From a virus, in the IMG/VR virus record IMGVR_UViG_3300027763_000040, positions 1-64,000 of that record: a stretch of DNA of 64,000 nt; one strand, 5' to 3'. Shown here one piece after another: positions 20,823-31,900 of the stretch (within the stretch, counting starts at the first letter, position 1; each line of letters opens with the position of its first letter). Under the pieces are notes generated by a model that made no database searches, had not been told where the DNA came from, and saw nothing but the letters and a program-made list of their open reading frames with translations. The translations under genes and the position numbers were made by a program.

Positions 20823-23800
20823 GATAATCCTGCTCCAGAAATTACAAATGTATTAGGTGTAACGACACAAAGAACAGTACATACACCTCTTTGTGCCAAT
20901 ATTCTATCTGCATTTATTGAAGTTCCGGCAAGATACATTGTTACTCCTGATCGAGAAATTGTTTGTGATGATGCAGAATTATTATAGATTGTAATTGCAT
21001 CACCTGCACTGAACACACCAGATGGAACAGTAACTCCACCTGTGGTGGTATTAATCAATTCTCCAACATCTTCTATTACAAGAGTATAACTAGCAGATTT
21101 CGCATTATTTGGAAGTTTTCTAATATTTCCACCTACATCTGCAACTATTGTTGATGTTAATGTTCCAGTTGATGGATTGTATGTGAGTTTACTTGATGAT
21201 GTTCTAAAATCAGCACTAGATGAAGATGTTGAAATTGTTGGATAATAAGTTGAATTTGTACTGGTATCATCAGATAATAATGCAGTAGATTTTCCAACAG
21301 CAGAAGTAACCGCCCAGGTACGGTAATTGGAACCAGCAGAATAAGTTTGAGTACTATATCTTAAATAAACTCCATTATAATATTTTGCCGCTGCTGGAAC
21401 TGTTGCGGATACCAATGTCCAAACATTAGAAGTATAACTTCCAACAGTAACAGTACCTAAAATATTCCAGATTGAATTGTCATAAGAATATTCCAAATAT
21501 AGATCATCATAAGCAGTATCTCCCCATCCACCACCACCTCGGTTTACATAAAATTGAATAATATCGACTGCTGCAAGACAAATCTTAGATCTGTTGGTTA
21601 TTCTTCTGGGAGATCCATACCATCCAGGATAAAGATCCGCTTCACCAAATACTACAATTGAAGTTGTGGATGGAACTTGAGTAGCTGAATTCATTCCAGA
21701 TACTGATCCAACAGTAGTTAATCTTCCCCCAGATGTAGGAGTTGGAAGATCCACCGTATCTTGATTTAATAAATCAATTACACTAAAACTACTTGGACTA
21801 TATGATTGATCAAATTCATTAATTGTTGTTACTATTGAAGTAACAGCCCAAGTACGATAAACATTTGCAGTACCATAAGAACCATTATTAAATCTTAAAA
21901 ATACACCATTATAATACTTTGCCGCTGCAGGAATTACAACTTCTCTTAGTGCCCATACGTTACTGAATACCTCTGTATATCCATCATAACTAGCAACGCC
22001 TACAGTATAAAGTGTAGTCCAACCACTAGTCCCATTAATAGAATATTCCAAGTATAACGGATCGTATGCTATATCTCCCCATCCACCACCACCTCTATTT
22101 ACATAGAAATATAAAGTTTTTAGTCCTGCAAGAAAAACCTTATTTTTAATAGTGACTGTTCTTGTAGAACTAATATATCCATTACCATCAAAAACTATAA
22201 TTGGAGTTGTGGATGGAACTTGAGTAGCTACTGCCATTCCAGTTACTGATCCAACAGTCGTTAATCTGGTTCCTGGTTGAGGTGTTGGTAGATCAAAATT
22301 ATTTGAAGATGATAAATCTAATAGTGCAAGAGAAGTAGATCCTCCAGATGAACCAGTAGATCCTGCTGCACCATCTAAATCAAATGTTATGGAAGTAACA
22401 GCCCAAGTACGATAAACACTTGCAGTACCATAATAACCATTATTAAATCTTAAAAAGACGCCATTATAATACTTTGCCGCAGCTGGAACTGTAATACTCA
22501 ATAATGTCCATACATTACTATCTTGAATATCTCCATCATCAATCGTCCATAAAGTAGTCCAACTAGAACCGTCAATAGAATATTGTAAATATAAAGGATC
22601 GTATGCTATATCTCCCCATCCACCACCACCTTTATTCACATAGAAATAAACTTTACTTACTGATGTTAGAAAAACCTTATTCTTAGTAGTGACTGTTCTT
22701 GTTGAATTATTGTAACCATTACCATCAAAAACTATAATTGGAGTCGTGGATGGAACTTCAGTTCTTGAATTCATTCCAGATACTGATCCAACAGTCGTTA
22801 ATCTGGTTCCTGGTTGAGGTGTTGGTAAATCAAAATTATTTGAAGATGATAAATCTAATAGTGCAAGAGAAGTAGATCCTCCGGATGATGCTCCTCCAGA
22901 TGATCCTGGAATAGAAAAAGATGCTACTATGGAAGTAACAGCCCAAGTACGATAAACAGTTGCAGTACCATAAGAACCATTATTAAATCTTAAAAATACA
23001 CCATTATAATACTTTGCCGCAGCTGGAACTGTAATACTCAATAATGTCCATACATTACTATCTTGAATATCTCCATCATCAATCGTCCATAAAGTAGTCC
23101 AACCACTAGTCCCATTAATAGAATATTCCAAGTATAAAGGATCGTATGCTATATCTCCCCATCCACCACCACCTTTATTCACATAGAAATAAATTTTATC
23201 TACAGTAACAAAATATACTTTATTTGGGGTGGTAACTGTTCTTGTACTACTATATATACCATTACCATCAAAAACTGCAATTGGAGTTGTGCCTGGAACT
23301 TCAGTTCTTGTATTCATTCCAGTTACTGATCCAACAGTCGTTAATCTGGTTCCAGAATTATTGGGATATGTTGGCAATATTGCTGTATTTGATGTTGATA
23401 AATCAAAAACTGCAAATGAGTTTGATCCACTACTTGATGAAGATCCGCCAGAAGCACCCAATTGATAAATTAGTGATGTAACTGCCCAAGTATCATTTCC
23501 AGAACTTGGAGATGTGGATTGGGCAAATCTTAAAAAGACGCCATTATAATATTGAGAACCTGTAAAATTACTAAGTATAATTTCTCGTTGTGTCCATACA
23601 TTACTAGATAATACCGAATAATCTACAGAATCTATAGTAGTCCAACTAGAACCATTAATCGAATATTGTAAATTTATTGCATCAAAAGGAGTATCTCCCC
23701 ATCCACCACCGCCTCGGTTTATATAATAAAATAACTTAGTTACTGATGTTAAATAAACTTTATTAATATTTGTTAAAGTTCTAGCACCAGTGCCGTCAAA

Positions 23801-25531
23801 AACTGCAATTGAAGTCGTGCCTGGAACTTGAGTATCTACATTTATTCCAGTTACTGATCCAACAGTTGTGAGTCTCGCACCTGCCCCTACAGTTAATGTT
23901 CCAGATACAGAAGTATCCATTAAAGCAAGACTTCCACCACTTCCACTAGTGGCGACTGAAGCAGAAGCACCTTGAAGTCCTTGGGTATTCTGAGTACCTT
24001 GAGCACCTGCTCCACCTTGAGCACCAGAACCGCCAGTAAATCCTTGAGCACCTTGACGACCTTGAGCACCTTGTGATCCTACACTACCTTGAGCGCCTGT
24101 AGAACCAGTTTGTCCAGATACTCCTTGAAGACCTTGGTTACCTTGAGCACCTTGACGACCTTGAGTACCTTGATCACCTACAGCACCTTGAGCACCCGAG
24201 AATCCACTAAGACCTTGAATACCTTGGCGACCTTGAGTACCTTGGAAACCTTGTGGCCCTTGAATACCTTGAGCGCCTTGATTTCCTGCAGTTCCTTGAA
24301 TACCTTGAGCACCTTGATCTCCTTTAATACCCGCCTGTCCAGTCAATCCTTGAGTACCTTGATAACCTTGCGATCCTATAGATCCTTGAGTACCTTGATT
24401 TGCTCTTCCTTGAATACCTTGAGCTCCTTGGAACCCAGCAGATCCTTGAGCACCTTGTGAACCAACACCTTGCAATCCTTGAATACCTTGAATTCCTTGA
24501 TTACCTTGATTACCTTGAGTACCTTGGAAATTACTCAAAAATCCTTGAAGACCTTGAATACCTTGATTACCTTGCGTACTTTGAATTCCTTGAGCACCTT
24601 GACCAACAAATTCACCAGAAAGTCCTTGAGCACCTTGAGTTCCTTGAGCACCTTGAGTTCCTTGAGCACCTTGTCCAACAAATAAACCAGAAACGCCTTG
24701 AATACCTTGACGACCTTGAGTACCTTGAGTACCTTGATCACCCACAGTTCCTTGACTCCCCACAGAACCAACTGATCCACTAATACCCTGAAATCCTTGT
24801 GATCCTATGGATCCTTGAATACCTTGATTTGATAATCCTTGAGTACCCTGATTTCCTTGAATACCCTGAAATCCTTGAGATCCTATAGATCCCTGAGTAC
24901 CTTGATTTGATAATCCCTGAGTACCTTGAGTACCTTGATTTCCTTGAGTACCCTGAGATCCTTGAGATCCTTGAGTACTCTGATTTCCTTGAACACCTTG
25001 ATTTCCTTGACGACCTTGAGTACCTTGAGCACCTTGACCAACAAATTCTCCACTTATACCCTGATTACCCTGATTACCCTGATTACCTTGATTACCCTGA
25101 GTCCCTTGAGTACCTTGGGCACCTTGAGAACCTTGACGACCTTGAGTACCCTGAGTACCCTGAGTACCTTGAGTACCCTGAGTACCTTGAGTACCTTGGA
25201 AATTACTTAAAAATCCTTGAACACCTTGAGCACCCTGAGTACCTTGAGCACCCTGAGTACCTTGAGCACCCTGAGTACCAGAAGGTCCAGTAGAACCAAT
25301 TCCAGAAAGACTACTTGTTTTTATCCAATATCTTTTTCCAATTTCTCCCGCTACTGCACCTAAAAGGTATTGATCTCCTACTGGAAAAGGATTTGCAACA
25401 ACAGATGATACACCAACTATTGGATCTCCTAAATCTGGTTCTGCTTGCTCTAATCCCAGATATTGGTAACGATCCGATGTAATACCAGTTTGTCCAAATC
25501 TTTTTACTCTTCCAGAATTATATTTTGTCAT
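20819..25531 (-). CDS. Collagen-like tail fibre with five tandem beta domains, 1570 aa
   Basis: Residues 1-80 are an N-terminal attachment module. Residues about 82-524 are a collagen-like Gly-X-Y region dominated by GTQGxQG triplets with short breaks such as FLSNFQ and SGEFVGQ. From about 530 to 1415 there are five tandem copies of a domain of about 155 residues. Each contains RLTTVGSV, a VxxKxxFYxNxGGGGWGD motif, LxYSxxxxxW, KYYNGVFLRF and RTWAVTS. The end is a separate small beta domain (SYTLVIEDVGELINT). The repeated domains may be receptor-binding or carbohydrate-binding units (inference). Codon repeats make the collagen part highly recombinogenic. Confidence 0.8.
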   Translation of the reverse strand: MTKYNSGRVKRFGQTGITSDRYQYLGLEQAEPDLGDPIVGVSSVVANPFPVGDQYLLGAVAGEIGKRYWIKTSSLSGIGSTGPSGTQGAQGTQGAQGTQGAQGVQGFLSNFQGTQGTQGTQGTQGTQGTQGRQGSQGAQGTQGTQGNQGNQGNQGNQGISGEFVGQGAQGTQGRQGNQGVQGNQSTQGSQGSQGTQGNQGTQGTQGLSNQGTQGSIGSQGFQGIQGNQGTQGLSNQGIQGSIGSQGFQGISGSVGSVGSQGTVGDQGTQGTQGRQGIQGVSGLFVGQGAQGTQGAQGTQGAQGLSGEFVGQGAQGIQSTQGNQGIQGLQGFLSNFQGTQGNQGNQGIQGIQGLQGVGSQGAQGSAGFQGAQGIQGRANQGTQGSIGSQGYQGTQGLTGQAGIKGDQGAQGIQGTAGNQGAQGIQGPQGFQGTQGRQGIQGLSGFSGAQGAVGDQGTQGRQGAQGNQGLQGVSGQTGSTGAQGSVGSQGAQGRQGAQGFTGGSGAQGGAGAQGTQNTQGLQGASASVATSGSGGSLALMDTSVSGTLTVGAGARLTTVGSVTGINVDTQVPGTTSIAVFDGTGARTLTNINKVYLTSVTKLFYYINRGGGGWGDTPFDAINLQYSINGSSWTTIDSVDYSVLSSNVWTQREIILSNFTGSQYYNGVFLRFAQSTSPSSGNDTWAVTSLIYQLGASGGSSSSSGSNSFAVFDLSTSNTAILPTYPNNSGTRLTTVGSVTGMNTRTEVPGTTPIAVFDGNGIYSSTRTVTTPNKVYFVTVDKIYFYVNKGGGGWGDIAYDPLYLEYSINGTSGWTTLWTIDDGDIQDSNVWTLLSITVPAAAKYYNGVFLRFNNGSYGTATVYRTWAVTSIVASFSIPGSSGGASSGGSTSLALLDLSSSNNFDLPTPQPGTRLTTVGSVSGMNSRTEVPSTTPIIVFDGNGYNNSTRTVTTKNKVFLTSVSKVYFYVNKGGGGWGDIAYDPLYLQYSIDGSSWTTLWTIDDGDIQDSNVWTLLSITVPAAAKYYNGVFLRFNNGYYGTASVYRTWAVTSITFDLDGAAGSTGSSGGSTSLALLDLSSSNNFDLPTPQPGTRLTTVGSVTGMAVATQVPSTTPIIVFDGNGYISSTRTVTIKNKVFLAGLKTLYFYVNRGGGGWGDIAYDPLYLEYSINGTSGWTTLYTVGVASYDGYTEVFSNVWALREVVIPAAAKYYNGVFLRFNNGSYGTANVYRTWAVTSIVTTINEFDQSYSPSSFSVIDLLNQDTVDLPTPTSGGRLTTVGSVSGMNSATQVPSTTSIVVFGEADLYPGWYGSPRRITNRSKICLAAVDIIQFYVNRGGGGWGDTAYDDLYLEYSYDNSIWNILGTVTVGSYTSNVWTLVSATVPAAAKYYNGVYLRYSTQTYSAGSNYRTWAVTSAVGKSTALLSDDTSTNSTYYPTISTSSSSADFRTSSSKLTYNPSTGTLTSTIVADVGGNIRKLPNNAKSASYTLVIEDVGELINTTTGGVTVPSGVFSAGDAITIYNNSASSQTISRSGVTMYLAGTSINADRILAQRGVCTVLCVVTPNTFVISGAGLS
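21290..23945 (-). repeat. Five tandem domain repeats of about 155 aa in fibre gene
   Basis: Five related units can be aligned by the GGGGWGD, YYNGVFLRF and TWAVTS motifs. Units 2-4 are close to identical at DNA level over long stretches (for example 22680-22880 against 22140-22330), implying recent duplication or gene conversion. Confidence 0.8.
23960..25290 (-). repeat. Collagen-like triplet repeat tract
   Basis: A tract of 9-nt units encoding Gly-X-Gln-Gly (complement of CCTTGAGTA-type units) covers about 440 residues. Confidence 0.85.
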
Positions 25532-25539
25532 TTATTTTA

Positions 25540-25899
25540 TTACTGCTTAGCAGTTTCAAGAACACTTAAAATAAGATTCAATACTCCATTTGCATTTGCT
25601 TGAATTTTAATAGCATCATTAGTTTCTAATGCCAGTCTCCCATCAGAAACCAAATTATAAGCATCATTTGGAGGAATTGAAACTGCATTTGCAAAAACAT
25701 AATCCGTAGGACTATCCGTACCCCTATAATGTGATGCTGTCACTGAATATGTACTTGCAGATGCTCCTACGGAAATATTAGCAACTTTGGAAAGAATAAC
25801 AATTGAAGATACTCCAATTGGGCAAGTATAAATTCCAACATTATTTGTTGTAATTCCGACTCGTATTGTTCTAAATTTATTAAGTGCAATTGCTGCCAT
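25540..25899 (-). CDS. Probable virion protein, 119 aa
   Basis: A beta-rich protein starting MAAIALNKFRTIRVGITTNN. The pattern YTCPIGVSSIVILSKVAN followed by YSVTASHYRGTDSP fits small structural proteins found beside phage fibres. It sits between two collagen-like fibre genes with gaps of 4-8 nt, so it is in the same late transcript. Exact function unknown. Confidence 0.6.
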   Translation of the reverse strand: MAAIALNKFRTIRVGITTNNVGIYTCPIGVSSIVILSKVANISVGASASTYSVTASHYRGTDSPTDYVFANAVSIPPNDAYNLVSDGRLALETNDAIKIQANANGVLNLILSVLETAKQ

Positions 25900-25903
25900 T
25901 TTT

Positions 25904-28900
25904 TTAACTCAATGCAATGATTAGGGGTGTTACTGTATTTAACAGACTTTGACTGAACGCCCTTCCAGAAATAGTACCAGTTAATTGATTAATTACAACG
26001 CCATCACCAATTTGGAAGTTACCGCCTTGATTTGTACTGGTATAAACAACTTGTCCACCATTACGTTTATCAGTTTCATTTTCCTGAATAGTAACTCCAC
26101 CCAATGCGGGTTTTGCAGTATTAATATCTGTACCAGATCCTACCCATTCAAGTGAAATTGATGTTGCAATCTGAAGGCTGATTCTTGAGAAATAAACTGT
26201 CGTACCAGGATCAACACTATTATTTAGATTCTGTGTCAGAATAACAGTTGAGATGCCAGAAACAGGAAGTGTTGCAGTTTGAATCGTATAATATAAAGGA
26301 TATAATACTGCTGTTGCATCACCACCAACTCCAGATCCTCCAGGAGCATTGGAAATTGTTACATTAGGAACTGTTGAATATTGACTTCCAGTACTAATAA
26401 CATCAATGGAAGTTATAATACCATTTTCATCCACATTTGCGGATGCTTCTGCACGAATTCCACTAGGACCTTCTGGAAAATCAATTGTCACATTTGGTGG
26501 ATTAAGTTGACTATATCCACTTCCACCATTAGTAACTTGAAGAGAATTTATTTGATAATATAATTCTCCAAAATAAATTGCCTGACCATCATATGGACGT
26601 TGCCCGCCCAATCCAGAAATTGTCACAGTATCAGTTTCAATTTCAGCACTATTAACTACTTCACCAGTATAACGGTAAATTGATTTTGTCTCATAATCTC
26701 CAACACCATCAGATACTAGTCCATAGTTTCCGAATGAACAGTTGGAGTTTGTAATGTCGCATTGTCCACCAGACTTAGTAAAGATGCCAATATCATCGCA
26801 AATTGTAAAGATCGAAACTAACTGAGAATATGCACCATTTGTAATTGAGCATCCAATTCCACCTTGATTGTATTGTGTATAAGAGTCAACACTCATGGTC
26901 CCAGTTACACCAATATCTTCTGCCTCTCCAGGTTCTGCGTTAAATCCATCAACTCTCATTCCAATACTATCTGGAATAAAGTTTGTACAGTTTCTAATAT
27001 AAGGACCTTGAGTAATAGGACCAACACCCTTAGAATATGGAGGAAGAACTACGCCACCAGTAACATACTTATGTGCCATTGGTGCTGTACCAACGTTAAC
27101 AGTAAATGTACTTCCAGTGCCAACAACACTTAATACTCTAAAATCATATCCATTATTTCCTGTTGGATAGATTGTAGTTGTTCCAGAACCACTTAAACAA
27201 GAAAACTCCAAATCACGAATGGTTACAAAATCTCCAACTCTCACATTCAAATTTGGAGCAGTGATTGTGGTAATTCCAGTTAAATTATTATATGATGCAG
27301 TGGTAACACCTACTGAACGATTTATAATATATCCTCCAGAAACATATGTATGTGGAATAGTACTAATTCCAGTATAGATGTCAAATGTCCCATTTGGATA
27401 GACTTTTTCAATATAAAACTCATATCCATATCTTCCAGATGGGAATAATTGAGTCGATGTTGGTCCACCAGATGAACAAGAGAAAAGTAAATCACGGACT
27501 TCGATAATATCACCCTTTTTCAAAGAGAATCCTTGTGATGTAATTGTTGTTTTACCACTCTTTTCATCATAAATTGCATTTTGAATTTTTCTAATCGAAT
27601 CAAATCCAGATCCCCTATTTCCGGGATATGTGGTATTAAATCCAACATATGCAAATGCTGTAGATCCAAATCCTACAATTGAAGTTACAATGCCAACACA
27701 AGATTTTAATGCTGATGCAACATCGGCACACGAAGCAATAACATCATTAAATCCGGTTTTAGGATCAACTTGCATTGCAAGATCTTTGATTTGTGTGTAT
27801 TGATTTTGGAAGTTTGTGTATTTTTGAATTGTTCCACCCGAAACATAAGTATGTGGTAAGGTTGATTGTCCAACTACAACTTCAAATGTGTTCACTCCAA
27901 CTATAGATTTAACTGGGAAAATATACCCAAGATTTCCACTTGGATATAATAATGTTCCAGGTCCAGAAGGGCAAGTGAATCCAAGACCAGCAATCTTTAC
28001 TGGATCATTTTTAGTCAATCCGTGGTTTATTGCGGTTATAGTTGTAATACCTGTATTTGCATCATACACAGCATTTACCACAGTGGTTCCCAATCCAACA
28101 GGATAACCTCCCCAGGAGCAGTTATTAATTACGGCTCGGGCAATATTGAATGAATAATTAAATGTTGAGATTGTTTGTTGAACTTCTCCAGGATTATGAA
28201 GAATTTGTGGAATTAGATTCCAATTAGAATCATAATAAGCTTTACCTGCCGCAACCGATCTAGAGTTTCCACCTCTTGTAATATCATGAATTATACACTT
28301 CCATACCGATCTAACATCATCTGAACAATCTCCACTTTCAAGTACAACACCATAACGAACTGATGGTGCAGTTAATGTACTTGCTGCCCCAATCATATTG
28401 GTCACAATACCGACAAGTTGGCGAATAGTTGTTCCGACACCAACACATCCACCATTTACAATAATTACCGATGCATCTTTGATTTGGGAAACACTACCAA
28501 TTCCAGATTGATATGAAATTGGAGGAGTATAATTATTAATCACATGAGTTGCAATTCCTGCAGCATAATTTAGTGCAGCAATTGTTGCTCTTTGAGTTGC
28601 AATACCAGTAATATGAATTAGACCACCAGAACTATTGAAATATGAATATCCCGCACCAATTGATTTGCGATTACTGTTTGCCTTAAGATCATAAGAAACA
28701 GCATTCATAATGCTGACAACATCTTCCCTACAGTTTGTATAATCTCCGCTTGATAATGTAAATCCATATCCAACAGGTGATGTTAAGAATCCAACTGCTT
28801 CTGCAGAAATATAATTTAAGTTCTTATCAATTAGTCTTGCAGCATCTTGCTCTCTGTGACTGCCTGCAAATCCACTAAATCCACTTGTTAAGAATCCAAC

Positions 28901-31900
28901 AGATTCTTTTGCAATATAATCTAAATTCAAACGAATCATTCTTGCTGCATCAAAGAATCTATCTGTCGCCACACCAGATAGTGGTTGTAAAGAAACGACA
29001 GCAGATCCACTGGTCATATTTGGTCCAATGAAACTTATATTAGTAATGTGGCATCCATTGTTTACATAGAATAGATCCTGATCTGGATATTGTGGTGTTA
29101 CTACACAGTTACGAAGTTCTGTTCCCTGTACTGATACTGTTTTTGCCAGAACAATTGGATTATTTTCAACATATACTCCCGGAAATACTTTAATTGTGTC
29201 TCCAAACAAAGCAACAGAGGCAGCTGATTTGATAGTTCTTTTTGGATAATTTTCTGCTAATCCAGTATTATCATCATTACCAGTTTGAGAAACATAAATT
29301 GTTTTTCCAATTGGACGATATGCATCAACAGTTACCCTACCTTTTCCTGGATTTTGTGTTGAGGTAATATCAATACCAATACCAGGTACTAATTGCGTTA
29401 CAATTCCAACTAGATTTACACCACTACCAAAATATTCCGTGGAAGTTGTTGTTCCTACAACTGTTAAAGTATTTGTTACAATACTTGTTCCAATACCAAC
29501 ACTACCGGATGATGGATTATAAACTAATTTTTTAGAAGAAACATATTCATTATTTGTTGTTCCACTTGTTTGTTTTACGAATGTTAGATAATCAACTTCA
29601 TTGGTAGTATTATTGTCTTCTAATACTATGACTCCAGAACCAGGAATTCCTTGAAGACCTTGGTTTCCTTGAGTACCTTGGCGTCCTTGAGTACCTTGAG
29701 TACCTTGAGTACCTTGAGGACCTTGAAAAGATGCTGCACCCTGAAGTCCTTGATTAGCCTGAAGACCTTGGCGACCTTGAGTACCTTGAACACCTTGATT
29801 ACCCTGAGTACCTTGAACACCTTGATTACCCTGAGTACCTTGAGTACCCTGAGTCCCTTGAAAAGATGCTGCACCCTGAAGTCCTTGATTACCTTGTGTA
29901 CCTTGTGTACCTTGATTACCTTGAGTTCCTTGGAAATTACTTAAAAATCCTTGAACACCTTGGTTTCCTTGAGTGCCTTGAGTGCCTTGAGCACTTTGTT
30001 GTCCTTGAGTGCCTTGAAATCCCTGATTACCTTGTGTACCTTGTGTACCTTGATTACCTTGAGTACCTTGATTACCTTGAGTACCTTGGAAATTACTTAA
30101 AAATCCTTGAACACCTTGGTTTCCTTGAGTACCCTGGTCACCTTGAGTACCTTGGAATCCTTGAGTACCTTGAGCACCTTGAGTACCTTGGAAATTACTT
30201 AATGGTCCTTGAAGTCCTTGGCGACCTTGATTACCTTGCGTACCTTGATTACCTTGCGTACCTTGATTACCTTGAGTTCCTTGACGACCCTGATTTCCTT
30301 GAGTACCTTGAGCACCAAGGCCTTGATTACCTTGAAGTCCCTGAGTACCTTGGAAATCACTTAATGGTCCTTGAAGTCCTTGAGTTCCTTGGAAATTACT
30401 TAATGTACCTTGATTTCCTTGAGTACCCTGGCGCCCTTGAGCACCCTGAGTACCTTGAGTACCTTGGGCACCTTGAGTTCCTTGGAAATTACTTAAAAAT
30501 CCTTGAACACCTTGACGACCTTGGGGACCTTGAATACCTTGAGCACTTTGTTGACCTTGAGTACCTTGAGTACCTTGGAAATTACTTAATGTACCTTGGT
30601 TTCCTTGAGCACCTTGGTTTCCTTGAGCACCTTGAGTACCCTGGGACCCTTGAAAAGATGCTGCACCCTGAAGTCCTTGATTACCTAATCCTTGAGTACC
30701 TTGAGTACCTTGATCACCTTGAGTACCTTGATTTCCTTGAGTACCTTGGAATCCTTGATTTCCTTGTAGACCCTGGCGACCTTGATTTCCTTGTAGACCC
30801 TGGCGACCTTGGTTTCCTTGAGTACCTTGATTTCCTTGATTTCCTTGAAGACCTTGATTTCCTTGATTTCCTTGATTTCCTTGAAGACCTTGGTTTCCTT
30901 GATTACCTTGAGTACCCTGGTCACCTTGAGTACCTTGGTTTCCTTGATTTCCTTGAGTACCTTGGCGCCCCTGGCGTCCCTGAGTACCTTGAGTACCCTG
31001 GTCACCTTGAGTACCTTGGTTTCCTTGATTACCTTGGGTGCCCTGGTCACCTTGAGTACCTTGGTTTCCTTGATTACCCTGGCGACCTTGAGTACCTTGA
31101 GCACTTTGTTGACCTTGAAGACCTTGATTTCCTTGAATACCTTGATTGGAAAGTCCTTGAGTACCTTGGGCGCCCACGCGCCCTTGAGCAGCTTGAGTAC
31201 CCTGGCGACCCTGATTACCTTGGTTTCCCTGATTACCTTGGACACCTTGATCACCTTGAGTACCTTGGCGACCTTGAGTACCTTGGAAATTACTTAATGG
31301 TCCCTGAAGTCCTTGGCGACCTTGAGTACCTTGAAATCCTTGGCGACCTTGAGTACCTTGAGCACCCTGAGTACCCTGAAAATTACTCAAAAATCCCTGA
31401 ACACCTTGATTTCCTTGAAGTCCTTGAGTACTTTGGTTTCCTTGAGTACCTTGGAAATCACTTAATGGTCCTTGAAGTCCTTGAAGTCCTTGAGTGCCTT
31501 GACGACCTTGAAGACCTTGAAGACCTTGAAGACCTTGATTACCTTGAGTACCTTGGAAATCACTTAATGGTCCTTGAAGACCTTGAAGACCTTGAAGACC
31601 TTGAAGACCTTGATTGCCTTGGTTTCCTTGAGTTCCTTGGTTTCCTTGAGTGCCTTGACGACCTTGAAGTCCTTGATTACCTTGAAGACCTTGAAGACCT
31701 TGATTACCTTGAGTACCTTGGAAATCACTTAATGGTCCTTGAACACCTTGAACACCTTGAGTGCCCTGAGCACCTTGACGACCTTGAGTACCTTGGTCAC
31801 CTTGAGTGCCTTGATTACCTTGAGAACCAAAACCACCAGTAAATCCTTGAGCACCTTGACGACCTTGAGTACCTTGGACACCTTGATCACCTTGAGTACC

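Noticed and set aside
24089-25293. Several plus-strand ORFs rich in Ser-Thr-Leu or Leu-Glu-Tyr
   Set aside because: They mirror the collagen-like tract of the 1570-aa fibre in other frames.
30685-31254. Lys/Val-rich minus-strand ORF in another frame of the collagen tract
   Set aside because: Frame-shifted reading of the same triplet repeats; no independent gene evidence.
29866-31842. 658-aa plus-strand ORF made of Leu-Glu-Tyr repeats
   Set aside because: It is the antisense of the collagen-like repeat tract; the 9-nt periodicity keeps every frame open by chance. No ribosome binding site or promoter.
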